Shown in pieces: positions 24,278 to 33,559 of a stretch of DNA of 64,000 nt. Source of the stretch: RGIG7179 sp051893555 (GTDB lineage: Bacteria > Bacillota > Clostridia > Peptostreptococcales > Anaerovoracaceae). Every line of letters begins with the position of its first letter. Position 1 is the first letter of the stretch. The translations under genes were made by a program, and so were the position numbers. The stretch is taken from the NCBI GenBank assembly GCA_051893555.1, contig JBJFHL010000062.1, positions 1-64,000 on the forward strand, read 5' to 3'. The notes beneath the pieces are model-generated. The model was not told the origin of the DNA, searched no databases, and saw nothing but the letters and a program-made list of their open reading frames with translations.

Positions 24278-25044
24278 CTCACATCACCGTCCTCTCCCAT
24301 CTCCTTGATGGCGGCAAGAAGCCTGTCCTGAAACAGACTGCGCTCCTGCATGCTGTCAGTACTGTGTTGTCTGGTGAGGGTCTTCCACACGCAGCCGTCT
24401 TTCAGGAGAATCACCTTGTCGCAGAAGGATGCAGAAAAGCTGTCGTGGGTAACCATGAAGATTGTGGCGTTCAGCTGACGGCGGGATTCCAGAAACGCAT
24501 CGATGACAGCACGGCTGGAACGGGAATCAAGATTGCCTGTTGGTTCATCTGCAAGAATCATGAGGGGCTTATTGATGAGCGCCCGGGCTACTGCAGTACG
24601 CTGCCGTTCACCTCCGGAAATTTCCGCCGGATATTTCTTCAAAATATGGGCGATGCCGAACAGAGAGGCAAGTTTTTCAGCTTCTGATTCTGCGGAATTG
24701 TCTGCTTTTCCTGCAATGATCCTCGGAAGAAGAATGTTTTCTCGAACCGAAAGTCCATCCAGGAGCATGAAATCCTGAAACACAAAGCCCAGCTTTTCGT
24801 TGCGGACTTTGGCCAGGTCATCGGGCGAGAGGCCGGATAACCTCTGAGCGCCAAGTGTGATTTCTCCTTCTTCAAATGGGATGTAACAGGAGATGCAATT
24901 CAGCAGCGTGGATTTGCCGGAGCCGGACGGACCCATGACCGCAGCAAACTCTCCTTGCGAAACGGACAGGTCGACGCCTTTCAGTACATCGAAGACCGTA
25001 TTTCCGACCTGATAAGATTTGTGCAGATTTTTTACATTTAACAT
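24274..25044 (-). CDS. ABC transporter ATP-binding protein
   Basis: A 256-residue ATPase of the MacB/BceA class. Seen: Walker A GPSGSGKSTL, Q-loop region FVFQDFMLLDGLSV, signature SGGERQRTAVARAL and Walker B ILADEPTGNLD followed by a switch His in VTHD. The family pairs with FtsX permeases such as the overlapping downstream gene and powers peptide or lipid export at the membrane. The open frame extends to 25095, but the ATG at 25044 (MLNVKNLHK) has AAGGTGG upstream and matches normal family length. Probably controlled by the divergent two-component system. Confidence 0.92.
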   Translation of the reverse strand: MLNVKNLHKSYQVGNTVFDVLKGVDLSVSQGEFAAVMGPSGSGKSTLLNCISCYIPFEEGEITLGAQRLSGLSPDDLAKVRNEKLGFVFQDFMLLDGLSVRENILLPRIIAGKADNSAESEAEKLASLFGIAHILKKYPAEISGGERQRTAVARALINKPLMILADEPTGNLDSRSSRAVIDAFLESRRQLNATIFMVTHDSFSASFCDKVILLKDGCVWKTLTRQHSTDSMQERSLFQDRLLAAIKEMGEDGDVR

Positions 25045-25160
25045 AAAATACCACCTTTCCCGGCAGTTGGCATCAGGAGCCGCCTGCCATTTCATTCTGG
25101 CATCATCATAGCACTTCCGGATCGCAGGCGGCAGGGGACTGTCATCTGCTGCGGGGATTT

Positions 25161-25220
25161 TGTAAAGATATGCAGCATGAATGCGGAAAATGTAAAGAAT
25201 GGACCGTTATTTGTAAGAAT
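25161..25220. promoter_or_regulatory. Three direct repeats, candidate LytTR regulator binding sites
   Basis: TGTAAAGA occurs at 25161-25168 and 25191-25198, and TGTAAGAAT at 25212-25220, all in one orientation and spaced about 30 and 21 bp (near whole helical turns). They lie between the divergent ABC transporter and the LytTR response regulator gene. LytTR regulators typically bind pairs of direct repeats, so these are plausible targets; the consensus is not proven. Confidence 0.45.
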
Positions 25221-25303
25221 CGGCAGCGGCGAGATGGCGTGCGGGTTTTACGAAGTGCCGCATTTATGGTAAAATGATAGCGGAGAAAGGAGGACATCGA
25301 GAT

Positions 25304-26020
25304 ATGATTCGTGTGGGAATTTGCGATGACGAAGCGGCTGCAAGGGACAGCCTGCGGCTGCAGCTGGAAAAAACGGATCTGTTCGACCGGGGGGATGCCC
25401 AGGTGGTCTACGAGTTCAGTTCGGGAGAGACCATGGTCAGCTGGCTTTCCAGACATGGCGGGGAACTTGATCTGATCTTTCTCGATGTGGAAATGAAAGA
25501 AGTCAGCGGGATTGAAGCGGCTCGACGATTAAGAACGTTCGACCGCAGCATCATGCTGGTTTTTCTCACAGGATATGGCGATTTTGTATTTGAAGGCTAC
25601 AAGGTGGATGCACTTGACTATCTGATAAAACCGGCTTCTTCTAAGGAGATCATGCGGGTCATGGAGCGTGCTGTTCAGCGGCTGAAAGAAACGGACCGGG
25701 CAGTTCTTCTGAAAAATGCGGATGGAACCTTTCGTATCTATAAAGAGGAAATCCTGTTTTGCCAAAGTCATGGAAGGCAGACAGAGATCGTTCTTGCAGA
25801 CGGCAGGATGCTTTCTTTCTATAAGAAGCTGGATGAAATGGAAGATCTGCTGGGGAAAGGTTTCGTACGTATCCATCAGAGATATCTGGTAAATGGCGGC
25901 AAAGTGATACAGATCGGAAGGGAAAGTGTGACGCTGGAAGGCGGCAGGCTACTTCCTGTCAGTCGTTCGCTGCGGGAACGTGCCACCGGTTCTCTGGTAA
26001 AATACATGATAGGAGATTGA
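25304..26020 (+). CDS. LytTR-family response regulator
   Basis: A 238-residue two-component regulator. The receiver domain (1-120) has the acidic pocket GICDDEAAA, the phospho-acceptor Asp in LIFLDVEMKEVSG near residue 59, and the conserved Lys in YLIKPAS near 109. A LytTR DNA-binding domain follows (about 140-238; FVRIHQRYLVN, LPVSRSLRE). ATG 25304 is preferred because AAAGGAGG precedes it. It is cotranscribed with the GHKL kinase 4 bp downstream. Likely controls the divergent ABC transporter. Confidence 0.92.
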   Translation: MIRVGICDDEAAARDSLRLQLEKTDLFDRGDAQVVYEFSSGETMVSWLSRHGGELDLIFLDVEMKEVSGIEAARRLRTFDRSIMLVFLTGYGDFVFEGYKVDALDYLIKPASSKEIMRVMERAVQRLKETDRAVLLKNADGTFRIYKEEILFCQSHGRQTEIVLADGRMLSFYKKLDEMEDLLGKGFVRIHQRYLVNGGKVIQIGRESVTLEGGRLLPVSRSLRERATGSLVKYMIGD

Positions 26021-26024
26021 AACA

Positions 26025-27311
26025 ATGATGGAGAGAATTCTGTACTGGATTCTGACGTTTGGATGTTATGTCGTGGCAGGCTGGTTCTGCTATCTGGTGA
26101 CGGGATTTTTAATTGAAAGAAAGGAAGGATTCCGATACAGGGCGGCTGTTGTTCTGGGCTGCATGCTGGTACCCAATATGGTGATATATGTGGGAGATCT
26201 GGAAAATCTGCCGCCTACACTGTTCCTGTTCTTTGCTGCGGTTTTCGTGGGGTGTCGCGGGAGCCGCTGGCACCGACTGGCTGTATCCATGGTCATCTGC
26301 ACCGAAGGATTTGCCTTCAGTACGCTGATTGACCAGTACAGCTGGATGGAAGTGCTGGGATCTGCCGTTTTGCGAGCCTCCTTCTGGATTATGGTGTGGC
26401 TGCTTTTGCGCAGAAAGAAATCTCCAAAGGAATATCACCTCAGCGACTCGGTGTGGAAGCTGGTCACACTGATCACAGTGACACCTCTGGGCATCGTGCT
26501 TTCCATCGTGCTGCTGCAGTCACCGTTTCTGTCTTCCACAAAAGGTGCTGTAATATCCAATGTTTTTCTCCTGGCACTTGCCTCGGCAGCGCTTTTTCTG
26601 CTCATGCAGTTTATTCCGGTTCTGGCCGGCAAGGAGCAGATGGAGGAGAAGATGAAAATGTATGAGATGAATCGTACGTACTATGACAATCTGGAAAAGC
26701 AGCAGCAGGAGATTCGGATTCTGCGTCACGACATGGCAAACCATCTGCAGGTAATTTCAGGGCTGGAAGGAAAACAGAAGCAGGATTATATTGAAAAGCT
26801 GATGGGCAGCTTTGCCATGGGTGTACAGGTAAAATTCTGTGAGAACAGGGTATTAAACGGTGTGCTGAATGTCAAGCGATCTGCAGCGGAAAACAGCGGC
26901 ATCGGGTTTCAGGTGCAGGCGATGGTTCCCGAAGCGTTGTGTGTGGATGATGTGGATCTGTGTGCCTTGGCTGGAAACGGCCTGGATAATGCGATGGAAG
27001 CCTGCATGAAATGTCCCGAAGAAAGCCGATATGTCAATACGGTGATCAAGGTGGATAAAGGGATACTGGCCATGAAAATCGAGAATCCGGCACCGGAAAA
27101 AATGCAGTGTATGGAAGGCATGCTTCCTGGTACAACGAAAAAAGCTTCTCAGGGCCATGGGTTTGGCATGCGAAGCATGATGGAAATTGCGGAACGATAC
27201 GGAGGAAATCTGGAATTATCTCTCTCCGAAGATGGGAAAAAGGTTATTCTGCTGGTCTGGCTGCCGCTTTCTTTCCCTGCCAGGTGTCCCGCAGATGAAG
27301 CTGATCGTTGA
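26025..27311 (+). CDS. GHKL sensor histidine kinase (AgrC-like)
   Basis: A 428-residue membrane kinase. The N-terminal region holds about six transmembrane helices (about 8-205). A coiled-coil linker (EEKMKMYEMNRTYYDNLEKQQQ region) leads to the phospho-acceptor His in RHDMANHLQ near residue 235. The ATPase follows, with N-box GNGLDNAMEAC and G-box GHGFGMRSM. This is the HPK10/AgrC-type architecture, which usually senses peptides. It pairs with the LytTR regulator just upstream. Its last 68 bp overlap the convergent radical SAM gene on the opposite strand. Confidence 0.9.
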   Translation: MMERILYWILTFGCYVVAGWFCYLVTGFLIERKEGFRYRAAVVLGCMLVPNMVIYVGDLENLPPTLFLFFAAVFVGCRGSRWHRLAVSMVICTEGFAFSTLIDQYSWMEVLGSAVLRASFWIMVWLLLRRKKSPKEYHLSDSVWKLVTLITVTPLGIVLSIVLLQSPFLSSTKGAVISNVFLLALASAALFLLMQFIPVLAGKEQMEEKMKMYEMNRTYYDNLEKQQQEIRILRHDMANHLQVISGLEGKQKQDYIEKLMGSFAMGVQVKFCENRVLNGVLNVKRSAAENSGIGFQVQAMVPEALCVDDVDLCALAGNGLDNAMEACMKCPEESRYVNTVIKVDKGILAMKIENPAPEKMQCMEGMLPGTTKKASQGHGFGMRSMMEIAERYGGNLELSLSEDGKKVILLVWLPLSFPARCPADEADR

Positions 27312-28182
27312 TGCCGTTTAAGATCGTCCGCTTATTAAAGCTCCATGGCGGGCTGATGAGGATGGAACGGGGGGCATCGCCGGTGAGCCGGTGAATGGTC
27401 ACGGAAGGCGGGATGATTTCCAGAGAGTCCACGACCAGATTTACATATTCTTCAATAGAAGAGAAAGGCTGGTAGTCTGCGTAGTCCCGTTCCATGGCAG
27501 AACCCTTCACCACGTTGAGCAGGTGGAGCTTCATGCCGAAGAGATCCGGCTGGTTTGCCACATAGCGGACGGACTGGAGCATCATGTCCCGGGTCTCGCC
27601 GGGAAGTCCGAGAATCAGGTGTACGACGGTACGAATGCCCCGGCTGCGGAGACCTTCCATGGCTTCATCGAAGACAGAGAGACCATAGCACCGGTTGATC
27701 CGGCGGGCCGTTTCTTCATGAATGGTCTGCAGACCCAGTTCTACCCAGAGAAAGTGGCTGCGGCTGATCTCGGCAAGCAGATCCAGAACCTCTTCCGAAA
27801 GACAGTCCGGACGGGTGCCGATCACAAGTCCCTCGATCCGGGGATTGGCGAGAATCGCCTCATATTTGGTGCGGAGCTCGGAAACCGGCGCGTAGGTGTT
27901 GGTATGGTTCTGGAAGTATGCCAGATATCTGGCATGGGGCCACTTATCCGAAAACAGGCGGATCTGGTCATCGATGTCGGAGGCGAATTCGCCGGATCCG
28001 CTGTCGGAGCAGAACAGACAGCCGCCGGTGCCTTTGGTGCCGTCCCGGTTGGGGCAGGTGAAGCCGCCGTCAATGGCCAGCTTGATGGTTTTTTCTCCGA
28101 AATACTGTTTCAGCCAGGTGCTGATGGAATAAAAACGCTGACTTCCAAAGTGAGAAGGACAGGTTTCTTTTTTTGTGTTCAT
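27244..28182 (-). CDS. Radical SAM protein, YhcC/TIGR01212-like
   Basis: About 312 residues. The radical SAM cluster motif is visible as GFTCPNRDGTKGTGGCLFC, with a long first spacing typical of the YhcC/TIGR01212 family, together with TRPDCLSEEVLDLLAEI and WVELGLQTIHEETA. The protein binds one 4Fe-4S cluster and SAM. Family members are poorly characterised; a link to tRNA modification has been discussed for some. ATG 28182 (with AGGAG upstream) is preferred to the longer open frame reaching 28230. The 3' end overlaps the histidine kinase gene by 68 bp. Confidence 0.82.
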   Translation of the reverse strand: MNTKKETCPSHFGSQRFYSISTWLKQYFGEKTIKLAIDGGFTCPNRDGTKGTGGCLFCSDSGSGEFASDIDDQIRLFSDKWPHARYLAYFQNHTNTYAPVSELRTKYEAILANPRIEGLVIGTRPDCLSEEVLDLLAEISRSHFLWVELGLQTIHEETARRINRCYGLSVFDEAMEGLRSRGIRTVVHLILGLPGETRDMMLQSVRYVANQPDLFGMKLHLLNVVKGSAMERDYADYQPFSSIEEYVNLVVDSLEIIPPSVTIHRLTGDAPRSILISPPWSFNKRTILNGINDQLHLRDTWQGKKAAARPAE

Positions 28183-28303
28183 CGTGTAGTTATCTCCTAA
28201 AATATCGCTCAAATCTCTTTCAAATATCACAGTTTTATGTTAGAATATATCTTTAGAATATTAGAATAGCAGAAGTCTGGCTATTTTGCAAGGAGGGGGT
28301 TTT

Positions 28304-28987
28304 TTGGAAAGAAAAAATCGGGAAGAATCCAGTCCGCAGATTTATTCCTGTGAACACCCGCAGGGTAGTCCGCTGCTGTATCCGCTGGAACCGGAGGCAG
28401 AAACGAAGAAAGTGAAAAAGACGCTTCTTCTTCATTCCTGCTGCGGTCCGTGCAGCACGGCATGCATTGAACGGGTGCTCCCGGAGTATCAGGTCACGGT
28501 GTTCTATTTCAATCCGTGCATTACAGAACCGGAGGAATATGAACGGCGGAAGGCGGCACAGGTGCAATTCCTGCAGGAATATAACAAAGGTCTGGAACCG
28601 GAGGAGCAGGTGGGATTCATAGAGGGAGACTACGAGCCGGAAAGCTTTCTTCGGATGGCGGAGGGGTATGAGCAGGAGCCGGAGGGGGGCGCCCGCTGCA
28701 CGCTGTGTTTCCGGCAGCGGCTGGAAGAAACCGCTGCACTGGCAGAACGAGAAGGATTCTTCTGCTTTGGCACCACCCTGACCGTGAGTCCCCATAAGAA
28801 TTATCCGCTGATCTCCACCATCGGCAGCCAGCTGGCAAAGGAGCATCACGTGGAATTTCTGGATATGGACTTTAAGAAAAAAGCCGGGTTTCAGAGAAGC
28901 ATCGAGCTTTCGAAGGAATATGGGCTGTACAGGCAGAACTACTGCGGGTGCAGATATTCCATGCGGACAGAAACGCCGGGAAAATAG
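28304..28987 (+). CDS. queH: Epoxyqueuosine reductase QueH
   Basis: Reduces epoxyqueuosine to queuosine in tRNA, the last step of the Q pathway, using an iron-sulfur cluster plus a nearby metal site. The family cysteine pattern is clear: LLLHSCCGPCSTAC, RCTLCFRQRL and NYCGCRYSM, with TTLTVSPHKN between. About 227 residues. The start is taken as TTG 28304, 7 nt after AAGGAGG (28290-28296); an in-frame TTG at 28286 lies before the ribosome site. Other Q-pathway genes in this window are queA and tgt, about 27-30 kb away. Confidence 0.93.
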   Translation: MERKNREESSPQIYSCEHPQGSPLLYPLEPEAETKKVKKTLLLHSCCGPCSTACIERVLPEYQVTVFYFNPCITEPEEYERRKAAQVQFLQEYNKGLEPEEQVGFIEGDYEPESFLRMAEGYEQEPEGGARCTLCFRQRLEETAALAEREGFFCFGTTLTVSPHKNYPLISTIGSQLAKEHHVEFLDMDFKKKAGFQRSIELSKEYGLYRQNYCGCRYSMRTETPGK

Positions 28988-29030
28988 ATTTTGAGAAGAA
29001 ATCATAAGGAAAAAGGAAACAGGAGAAAAC

Positions 29031-30041
29031 ATGGCAAACTTAATTTTACCGAAAAACTATGAACCGGTTCTCGACCTGATGGAAAGTCAGAGAGCCATAA
29101 AAAAAATCAAGGACTATTTTCAGGCAGAGCTGGCCTATGGCCTGAATCTGCGCCGAGTGTCCGCACCGCTGTTCGTCCTGCCGCAGACCGGCCTGAACGA
29201 CAATCTCAATGGCGTGGAACGTCGGGTCAGCTTCAGTCTGAAGGACATGGATGAAGCGGAAGTGGAAGTGGTGCAGTCCCTGGCCAAGTGGAAGAGAATG
29301 GCCCTGGGCAAATACGGTATTGAGCCGGGACATGGTCTGTATACGGACATGAATGCCATCCGCAGGGATGAGGAAATGGATAATCTGCATTCGGTTTATG
29401 TGGACCAGTGGGACTGGGAAAAGGTCATCACGAAGGAGCAGCGAACCGAGGAATATCTGAAGGAAACGGTTACGACGATCTACAACGCCGTCAAGAACCT
29501 GGGCGATTATGTGAACCGCCTGTATCGCAATCTGCAGACGGAGATTCCAAATGAGATCTTTTTCATCACGACGCAGGAACTGGAAGATATGTATCCGGAT
29601 CAGACGCCGAAGGAAAGAGAAGATCTGATCACGAAAGAACATGGTGCGGTCTTCATCATGAAAATCGGCGGCAGACTGGCATCCGGCGAGAAACATGACG
29701 GCCGTTCCCCGGACTATGATGACTGGGAACTGAACGGCGATATCATCCTCTGGAACGAAGTGCTGGACAGAGCCTTTGAAATTTCTTCCATGGGTATCCG
29801 TGTGGATGCGGAGGCCATGCGCCGTCAGTTGACGATCGAAGGATGTGAAGACAGGATGGAAATGGAATTCCACAAGGCAATTCTGGAAGATCGTCTTCCG
29901 TATACCATTGGCGGCGGTATCGGTCAGAGCCGACTGTGCATGTTCTTCCTGCGGAAGGCCCACATCGGTGAAGTGCAGGCATCCGTATGGCCGAAGGAGA
30001 TGATCGAGACCTGTGCAGCAAACAATATTCACCTGCTGTAG
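29031..30041 (+). CDS. asnA: Aspartate-ammonia ligase (asparagine synthetase A)
   Basis: Makes asparagine from aspartate, ammonia and ATP (class II aminoacyl-tRNA-synthetase-like fold, cytosolic dimer). The 336-residue length is normal. Characteristic stretches are seen: an N-terminal RAIKKIKDYFQ, SAPLFV, a RRVSFSLKDM region, MNAIRRDEE, HSVYVDQWDWEKVI and the C-terminal GGGIGQSRLCMFFL. Good ribosome site (CAGGAG). It starts about 43 bp after queH and is directly followed by priA. No T-box or other attenuator fits in the short gap upstream. Confidence 0.95.
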   Translation: MANLILPKNYEPVLDLMESQRAIKKIKDYFQAELAYGLNLRRVSAPLFVLPQTGLNDNLNGVERRVSFSLKDMDEAEVEVVQSLAKWKRMALGKYGIEPGHGLYTDMNAIRRDEEMDNLHSVYVDQWDWEKVITKEQRTEEYLKETVTTIYNAVKNLGDYVNRLYRNLQTEIPNEIFFITTQELEDMYPDQTPKEREDLITKEHGAVFIMKIGGRLASGEKHDGRSPDYDDWELNGDIILWNEVLDRAFEISSMGIRVDAEAMRRQLTIEGCEDRMEMEFHKAILEDRLPYTIGGGIGQSRLCMFFLRKAHIGEVQASVWPKEMIETCAANNIHLL

Positions 30042-30046
30042 GTTTT

Positions 30047-32074
30047 ATGAGATACGCAGATGTTATTATAGACAATAAAAGCAGGCACACCGACAGCCTG
30101 TATACCTATAAGACGGAAGATGCTGCCGTGAAGGCAGGGGACCGGGTGCGGATTCCCTTCGGTTCGTATAATAAAGAACGGGCCGGCTATGTGTACCGGA
30201 TCCGCAGCGAAGAAGAAGGAGAAGTCAGTCTGAACTGTCCGACGGAAAAGATGAAGACGATTCTCGGCGTGGACGACAGCCTTCCCCTGACCGAAGAGAT
30301 CATGACCACTGCCGGCTGGATGAAGCAGCGTTACGGCATTACATACTGGGACTGTGTCCGGTGCTTTATCCCTGCAGGAGGTCCTGCCAGAGAAGGAAAG
30401 GAAAAGGAACCGTATCAGGGGCTGGCCGGGCATTATGAGAAGCCGGAAGCTCTGACGGAAGAACAGCAGGCGGCGGTGGATCGGATCGGAAGCGCCATCG
30501 ACGATGGCAGGCAGGAGAATTTTCTCCTTCACGGCGTTACGTCCAGCGGCAAGACGGAAGTCTACATGGAAGCCATAGACCGATGTCTGGCACAGGGCAA
30601 GACGGCAATTATGCTGGTTCCGGAAATTGCCCTGACGACCCAGATGATTGACCGATTTGCCGGCCGGTTCGGCAAGGAGAACCTGGCGGTCATGCATAGC
30701 AAGCTGACCCGGCGGGAACGATATGACGAGTGGCAGCGAATCCGCCGCGGCCAGGCACGTATCGTGGTGGGTGCCCGGATGGGAGTCTTCTCTCCGCTGG
30801 AAAACATCGGCATCATCATCCTGGATGAGGAGCATGAAGCCACGTATAAAGCGGATATGACGCCGAAGTATGAGACGGTGGATGTGGCGCTGAAGCGTCT
30901 GAAATACTATGACGGAGTGCTGCTTCTGGGCAGTGCGACGCCATCGGTGGTATCCTATCAGCGGTGCAAAGAAGGAATCTATCAGCTCCTTGAACTGAAA
31001 GAGCGGTTTAACCAGACACCGCTTCCTGAAGTGGAAATCGTGGATATGCGGGAAGAACTGAAAGCGGGAAACCTGACGATTTTCAGCCGCGCGCTCTTTC
31101 GCTCCATGAAGGAAACGCTGGAGGCTGGTCAGCAGATCATCCTGTTTCAAAATCGGAGAGGATATTCCAGCTTCATTTCCTGCAGGGAATGCGGCACGGC
31201 GATGAAATGTCCCAAGTGCGGTATCTCGCTGACCTATCACAAAGGCTGGGATCGTGCCGTCTGCCACTACTGCGGCAGAAAGTTTCCGGTTCCGAAGACC
31301 TGCCCGGAATGCGGAAGCCGGTACATCCGGTATTTCGGCATTGGTACGGAGCAGGTGGAGGAAGCCACGGAAAAGTTTTTTCCGGAGGCAGCAGTGGACC
31401 GGCTGGATCTGGATACGGTAAAGACGAGGAAGGATCTGGATCGTATTCTGGATCAATTCGCCAGCGGGGAAACGAAGATTCTCATCGGGACACAGCTGGT
31501 GGCAAAGGGACTTGATTTCCGGAATGTGGGCCTGGTTGGCGTGATTGCGGCAGATGTGACCCTGAACATTCCGGATTACCGCTCGACGGAACGGACCTTT
31601 CAGCTGGTAACCCAGGTGGCAGGACGTGCAGGAAGGGGTGACCGGCAGGGCAGAGTCATCGTACAGACCTATGAACCAGATAACTATGCATTGAAAGCGG
31701 CGAAAAATCACGATTATGAAGGGTTTTTCCGACAGGAGATCCGGCTGCGCCAGTTTATGGATTATCCGCCGTTCACCGATCTGATCATGGTGAATTTCAC
31801 TTCGGCAGAGGAGGCAACCGCCCTGGGAGCCGCAGAACGGTGCAGCGTCTATATGGAACACGCCATCGGAACAGAAAATGCGAACCAGGTGCTGGCGCCG
31901 AAAGTGGCCATCCATTTTAAGGGAGAAGATTTTCGGTATTATATTCTGATCAAATGCCCGCGGGGCAGCCGAAATCAATATATTTATTATCTGGGTAATT
32001 TCAGCCAGATCCTGCTGCGGGAGAAGATCGACTGCAATATGAACCTCGATGTGAACCCATACAGCACGTTATAA
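30047..32074 (+). CDS. priA: Primosomal protein N' (replication restart helicase PriA)
   Basis: A 675-residue superfamily 2 3'-5' helicase that reloads the replisome at stalled forks. Seen: N-terminal 3'BD (about 1-100), Walker A GVTSSGKTEVY near residue 176, DEEH box ILDEEHEATYK near 260, the zinc-binding cluster (CRECGTAMKCPKCG, then CHYCG and CPECG) near 375-415, and helicase motif V-VI around LIGTQLVAKGLDF and QVAGRAGRGD. It is slightly shorter than typical PriA (about 730-800). ATG 30047 gives MRYADVII; an upstream frame to 29987 is inside asnA. It begins a conserved Firmicute run priA-def-fmt. Confidence 0.95.
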   Translation: MRYADVIIDNKSRHTDSLYTYKTEDAAVKAGDRVRIPFGSYNKERAGYVYRIRSEEEGEVSLNCPTEKMKTILGVDDSLPLTEEIMTTAGWMKQRYGITYWDCVRCFIPAGGPAREGKEKEPYQGLAGHYEKPEALTEEQQAAVDRIGSAIDDGRQENFLLHGVTSSGKTEVYMEAIDRCLAQGKTAIMLVPEIALTTQMIDRFAGRFGKENLAVMHSKLTRRERYDEWQRIRRGQARIVVGARMGVFSPLENIGIIILDEEHEATYKADMTPKYETVDVALKRLKYYDGVLLLGSATPSVVSYQRCKEGIYQLLELKERFNQTPLPEVEIVDMREELKAGNLTIFSRALFRSMKETLEAGQQIILFQNRRGYSSFISCRECGTAMKCPKCGISLTYHKGWDRAVCHYCGRKFPVPKTCPECGSRYIRYFGIGTEQVEEATEKFFPEAAVDRLDLDTVKTRKDLDRILDQFASGETKILIGTQLVAKGLDFRNVGLVGVIAADVTLNIPDYRSTERTFQLVTQVAGRAGRGDRQGRVIVQTYEPDNYALKAAKNHDYEGFFRQEIRLRQFMDYPPFTDLIMVNFTSAEEATALGAAERCSVYMEHAIGTENANQVLAPKVAIHFKGEDFRYYILIKCPRGSRNQYIYYLGNFSQILLREKIDCNMNLDVNPYSTL

Positions 32075-32113
32075 CCACTTTTTTAAGACAGAAACATAAT
32101 TCAGGAGGATACA

Positions 32114-32611
32114 ATGGCAATCAGAAATGTAGTAACTGAAGGAGATGAAATCCTGCGGAAGAAATGCAGGGAAGTACCGGAAGTCACAGACCGGATTCGC
32201 ATGACCATGGAAGACATGCTGGAGACCATGCGAGATCAGTATGGCGTGGGAATCGCCGCACCGCAGGTGGGCATCATGCGAAGAATGTTTGTGGCGGAGC
32301 CGGAGCCGGGCAGAGTGTATTTCATGATCAATCCCGTGATTCTGGAGCAGTCCGGAAGTCAGATCGATGATGAAGGCTGTCTCAGCGTACCGGGGCTGAT
32401 TGGTACGGTGGAGCGGCCGGATACCATCAAAATCCAGGCGCTGGATCTGGACGGAAATCTGCAGGTTTACGATTTTCAGGACTTTGATGCCAGAGTCATG
32501 TGCCACGAGTACGACCATCTGGACGGAATTCTGTATATTGACAAGGCAGAAAATATCCGGGAGGCTGCGGCTGCATATGACGAAGAGGATGAATTCGGAG
32601 AGGAAGAATAA
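32114..32611 (+). CDS. def: Peptide deformylase
   Basis: Removes the formyl group from nascent N-terminal methionine. A 165-residue Fe/Zn enzyme with all three family motifs: GVGIAAPQVG, EGCLSVPG (metal Cys) and HEYDHLDG (metal His pair with catalytic Glu). CAGGAGG ribosome site. Immediately followed (3 bp) by fmt, the gene for the formyltransferase that creates its substrate. The C-terminal acidic tail (EEDEFGEEE) is unremarkable. Confidence 0.97.
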   Translation: MAIRNVVTEGDEILRKKCREVPEVTDRIRMTMEDMLETMRDQYGVGIAAPQVGIMRRMFVAEPEPGRVYFMINPVILEQSGSQIDDEGCLSVPGLIGTVERPDTIKIQALDLDGNLQVYDFQDFDARVMCHEYDHLDGILYIDKAENIREAAAAYDEEDEFGEEE

Positions 32612-32614
32612 ACG

Positions 32615-33544
32615 ATGAAAACCGTGTTTATGGGGACACCGGATTTTGCCGCTGTGGTGCTGGATTCTGTGGTGAAAGCCGGCCATGAGGTGGGATATGT
32701 GATCACCCAGCCGGACAAGGCGAGAGACCGGGGAAAGAAAATACAGTTTACGCCGGTGAAGGAAAAGGCAATGGAATACGGGCTGAAAGTACTCCAGCCG
32801 GAAAAAGTGAGAGGAAACGAAGAACTGCTGGAGCAGCTGCGGGAATACGGACCGGATATTATCATCGTTGTGGCATATGGGCAGATTCTGCCAAAGGATC
32901 TGCTGGAACTGCCGGCGCTGGGCTGTGTCAATGTCCATGCATCGCTGCTTCCGAAGCTTCGGGGGGCCTCTCCGATCCAGAACGCTATCGTCACGGGTGA
33001 AACCGTGACCGGCGTGACCATCATGCAGATGGGAGAGGGGCTTGATACAGGGGATATGCTGACGAAGGTGGAAGTGGAAATCGGCAGAATGAACGGCGAA
33101 CAACTCCATGACGCGCTGGCAGAAGCCGGAGCAAAGCTTCTGGTGGATACACTTCCTAAATTGAAAGCCGGTCTGATCACTCCACAGCCCCAGGACGACA
33201 GCAAGTCCACCTATGCGGGTCTGATTCGGAAGGCAGACGGCAAGATTGACTTCCGGAAAACACCGGAAGAAATCGAGCGTCTGATCCGCGGATTTGATCC
33301 ATGGCCGGGTGCATTCTGTGACTGCAACGGAACGGTGATGAAGCTGTGGGCTGCACAGCCGTTGGCCCAGACCTGCGATCAGGAACCGGGCACGGTGCTC
33401 CGGGCAGGGGAAGACGGTATGGACATCAGCTGCGGCGGACGGATCCTCCGGGTCACGGAGATTCAGGTGCCGGGAAAGAAGCGGGTTTTCGTAAAAGATT
33501 ATCTGCGGGGAAATTCCATTGCAGCCGGAACGCTGCTGAAATAA
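32615..33544 (+). CDS. fmt: Methionyl-tRNA formyltransferase
   Basis: Formylates initiator Met-tRNA using 10-formyl-tetrahydrofolate. The 309-residue length is standard. Visible features: N-terminal Rossmann-like FMGTPDFAAVVL, the catalytic region VNVHASLLPKLRGASPIQ (Asn and His) and the following TGVTIMQMGEGLDTGDML (Asp). The C-terminal OB-fold tRNA-binding domain covers about 205-309. Directly follows def. Confidence 0.97.
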   Translation: MKTVFMGTPDFAAVVLDSVVKAGHEVGYVITQPDKARDRGKKIQFTPVKEKAMEYGLKVLQPEKVRGNEELLEQLREYGPDIIIVVAYGQILPKDLLELPALGCVNVHASLLPKLRGASPIQNAIVTGETVTGVTIMQMGEGLDTGDMLTKVEVEIGRMNGEQLHDALAEAGAKLLVDTLPKLKAGLITPQPQDDSKSTYAGLIRKADGKIDFRKTPEEIERLIRGFDPWPGAFCDCNGTVMKLWAAQPLAQTCDQEPGTVLRAGEDGMDISCGGRILRVTEIQVPGKKRVFVKDYLRGNSIAAGTLLK

Positions 33545-33559
33545 AGGGGGAAATGTATT

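Noticed and set aside
30029..31978. Long - strand frame of 649 codons
   Set aside because: Antisense shadow of priA, which has all helicase and zinc motifs on the + strand.
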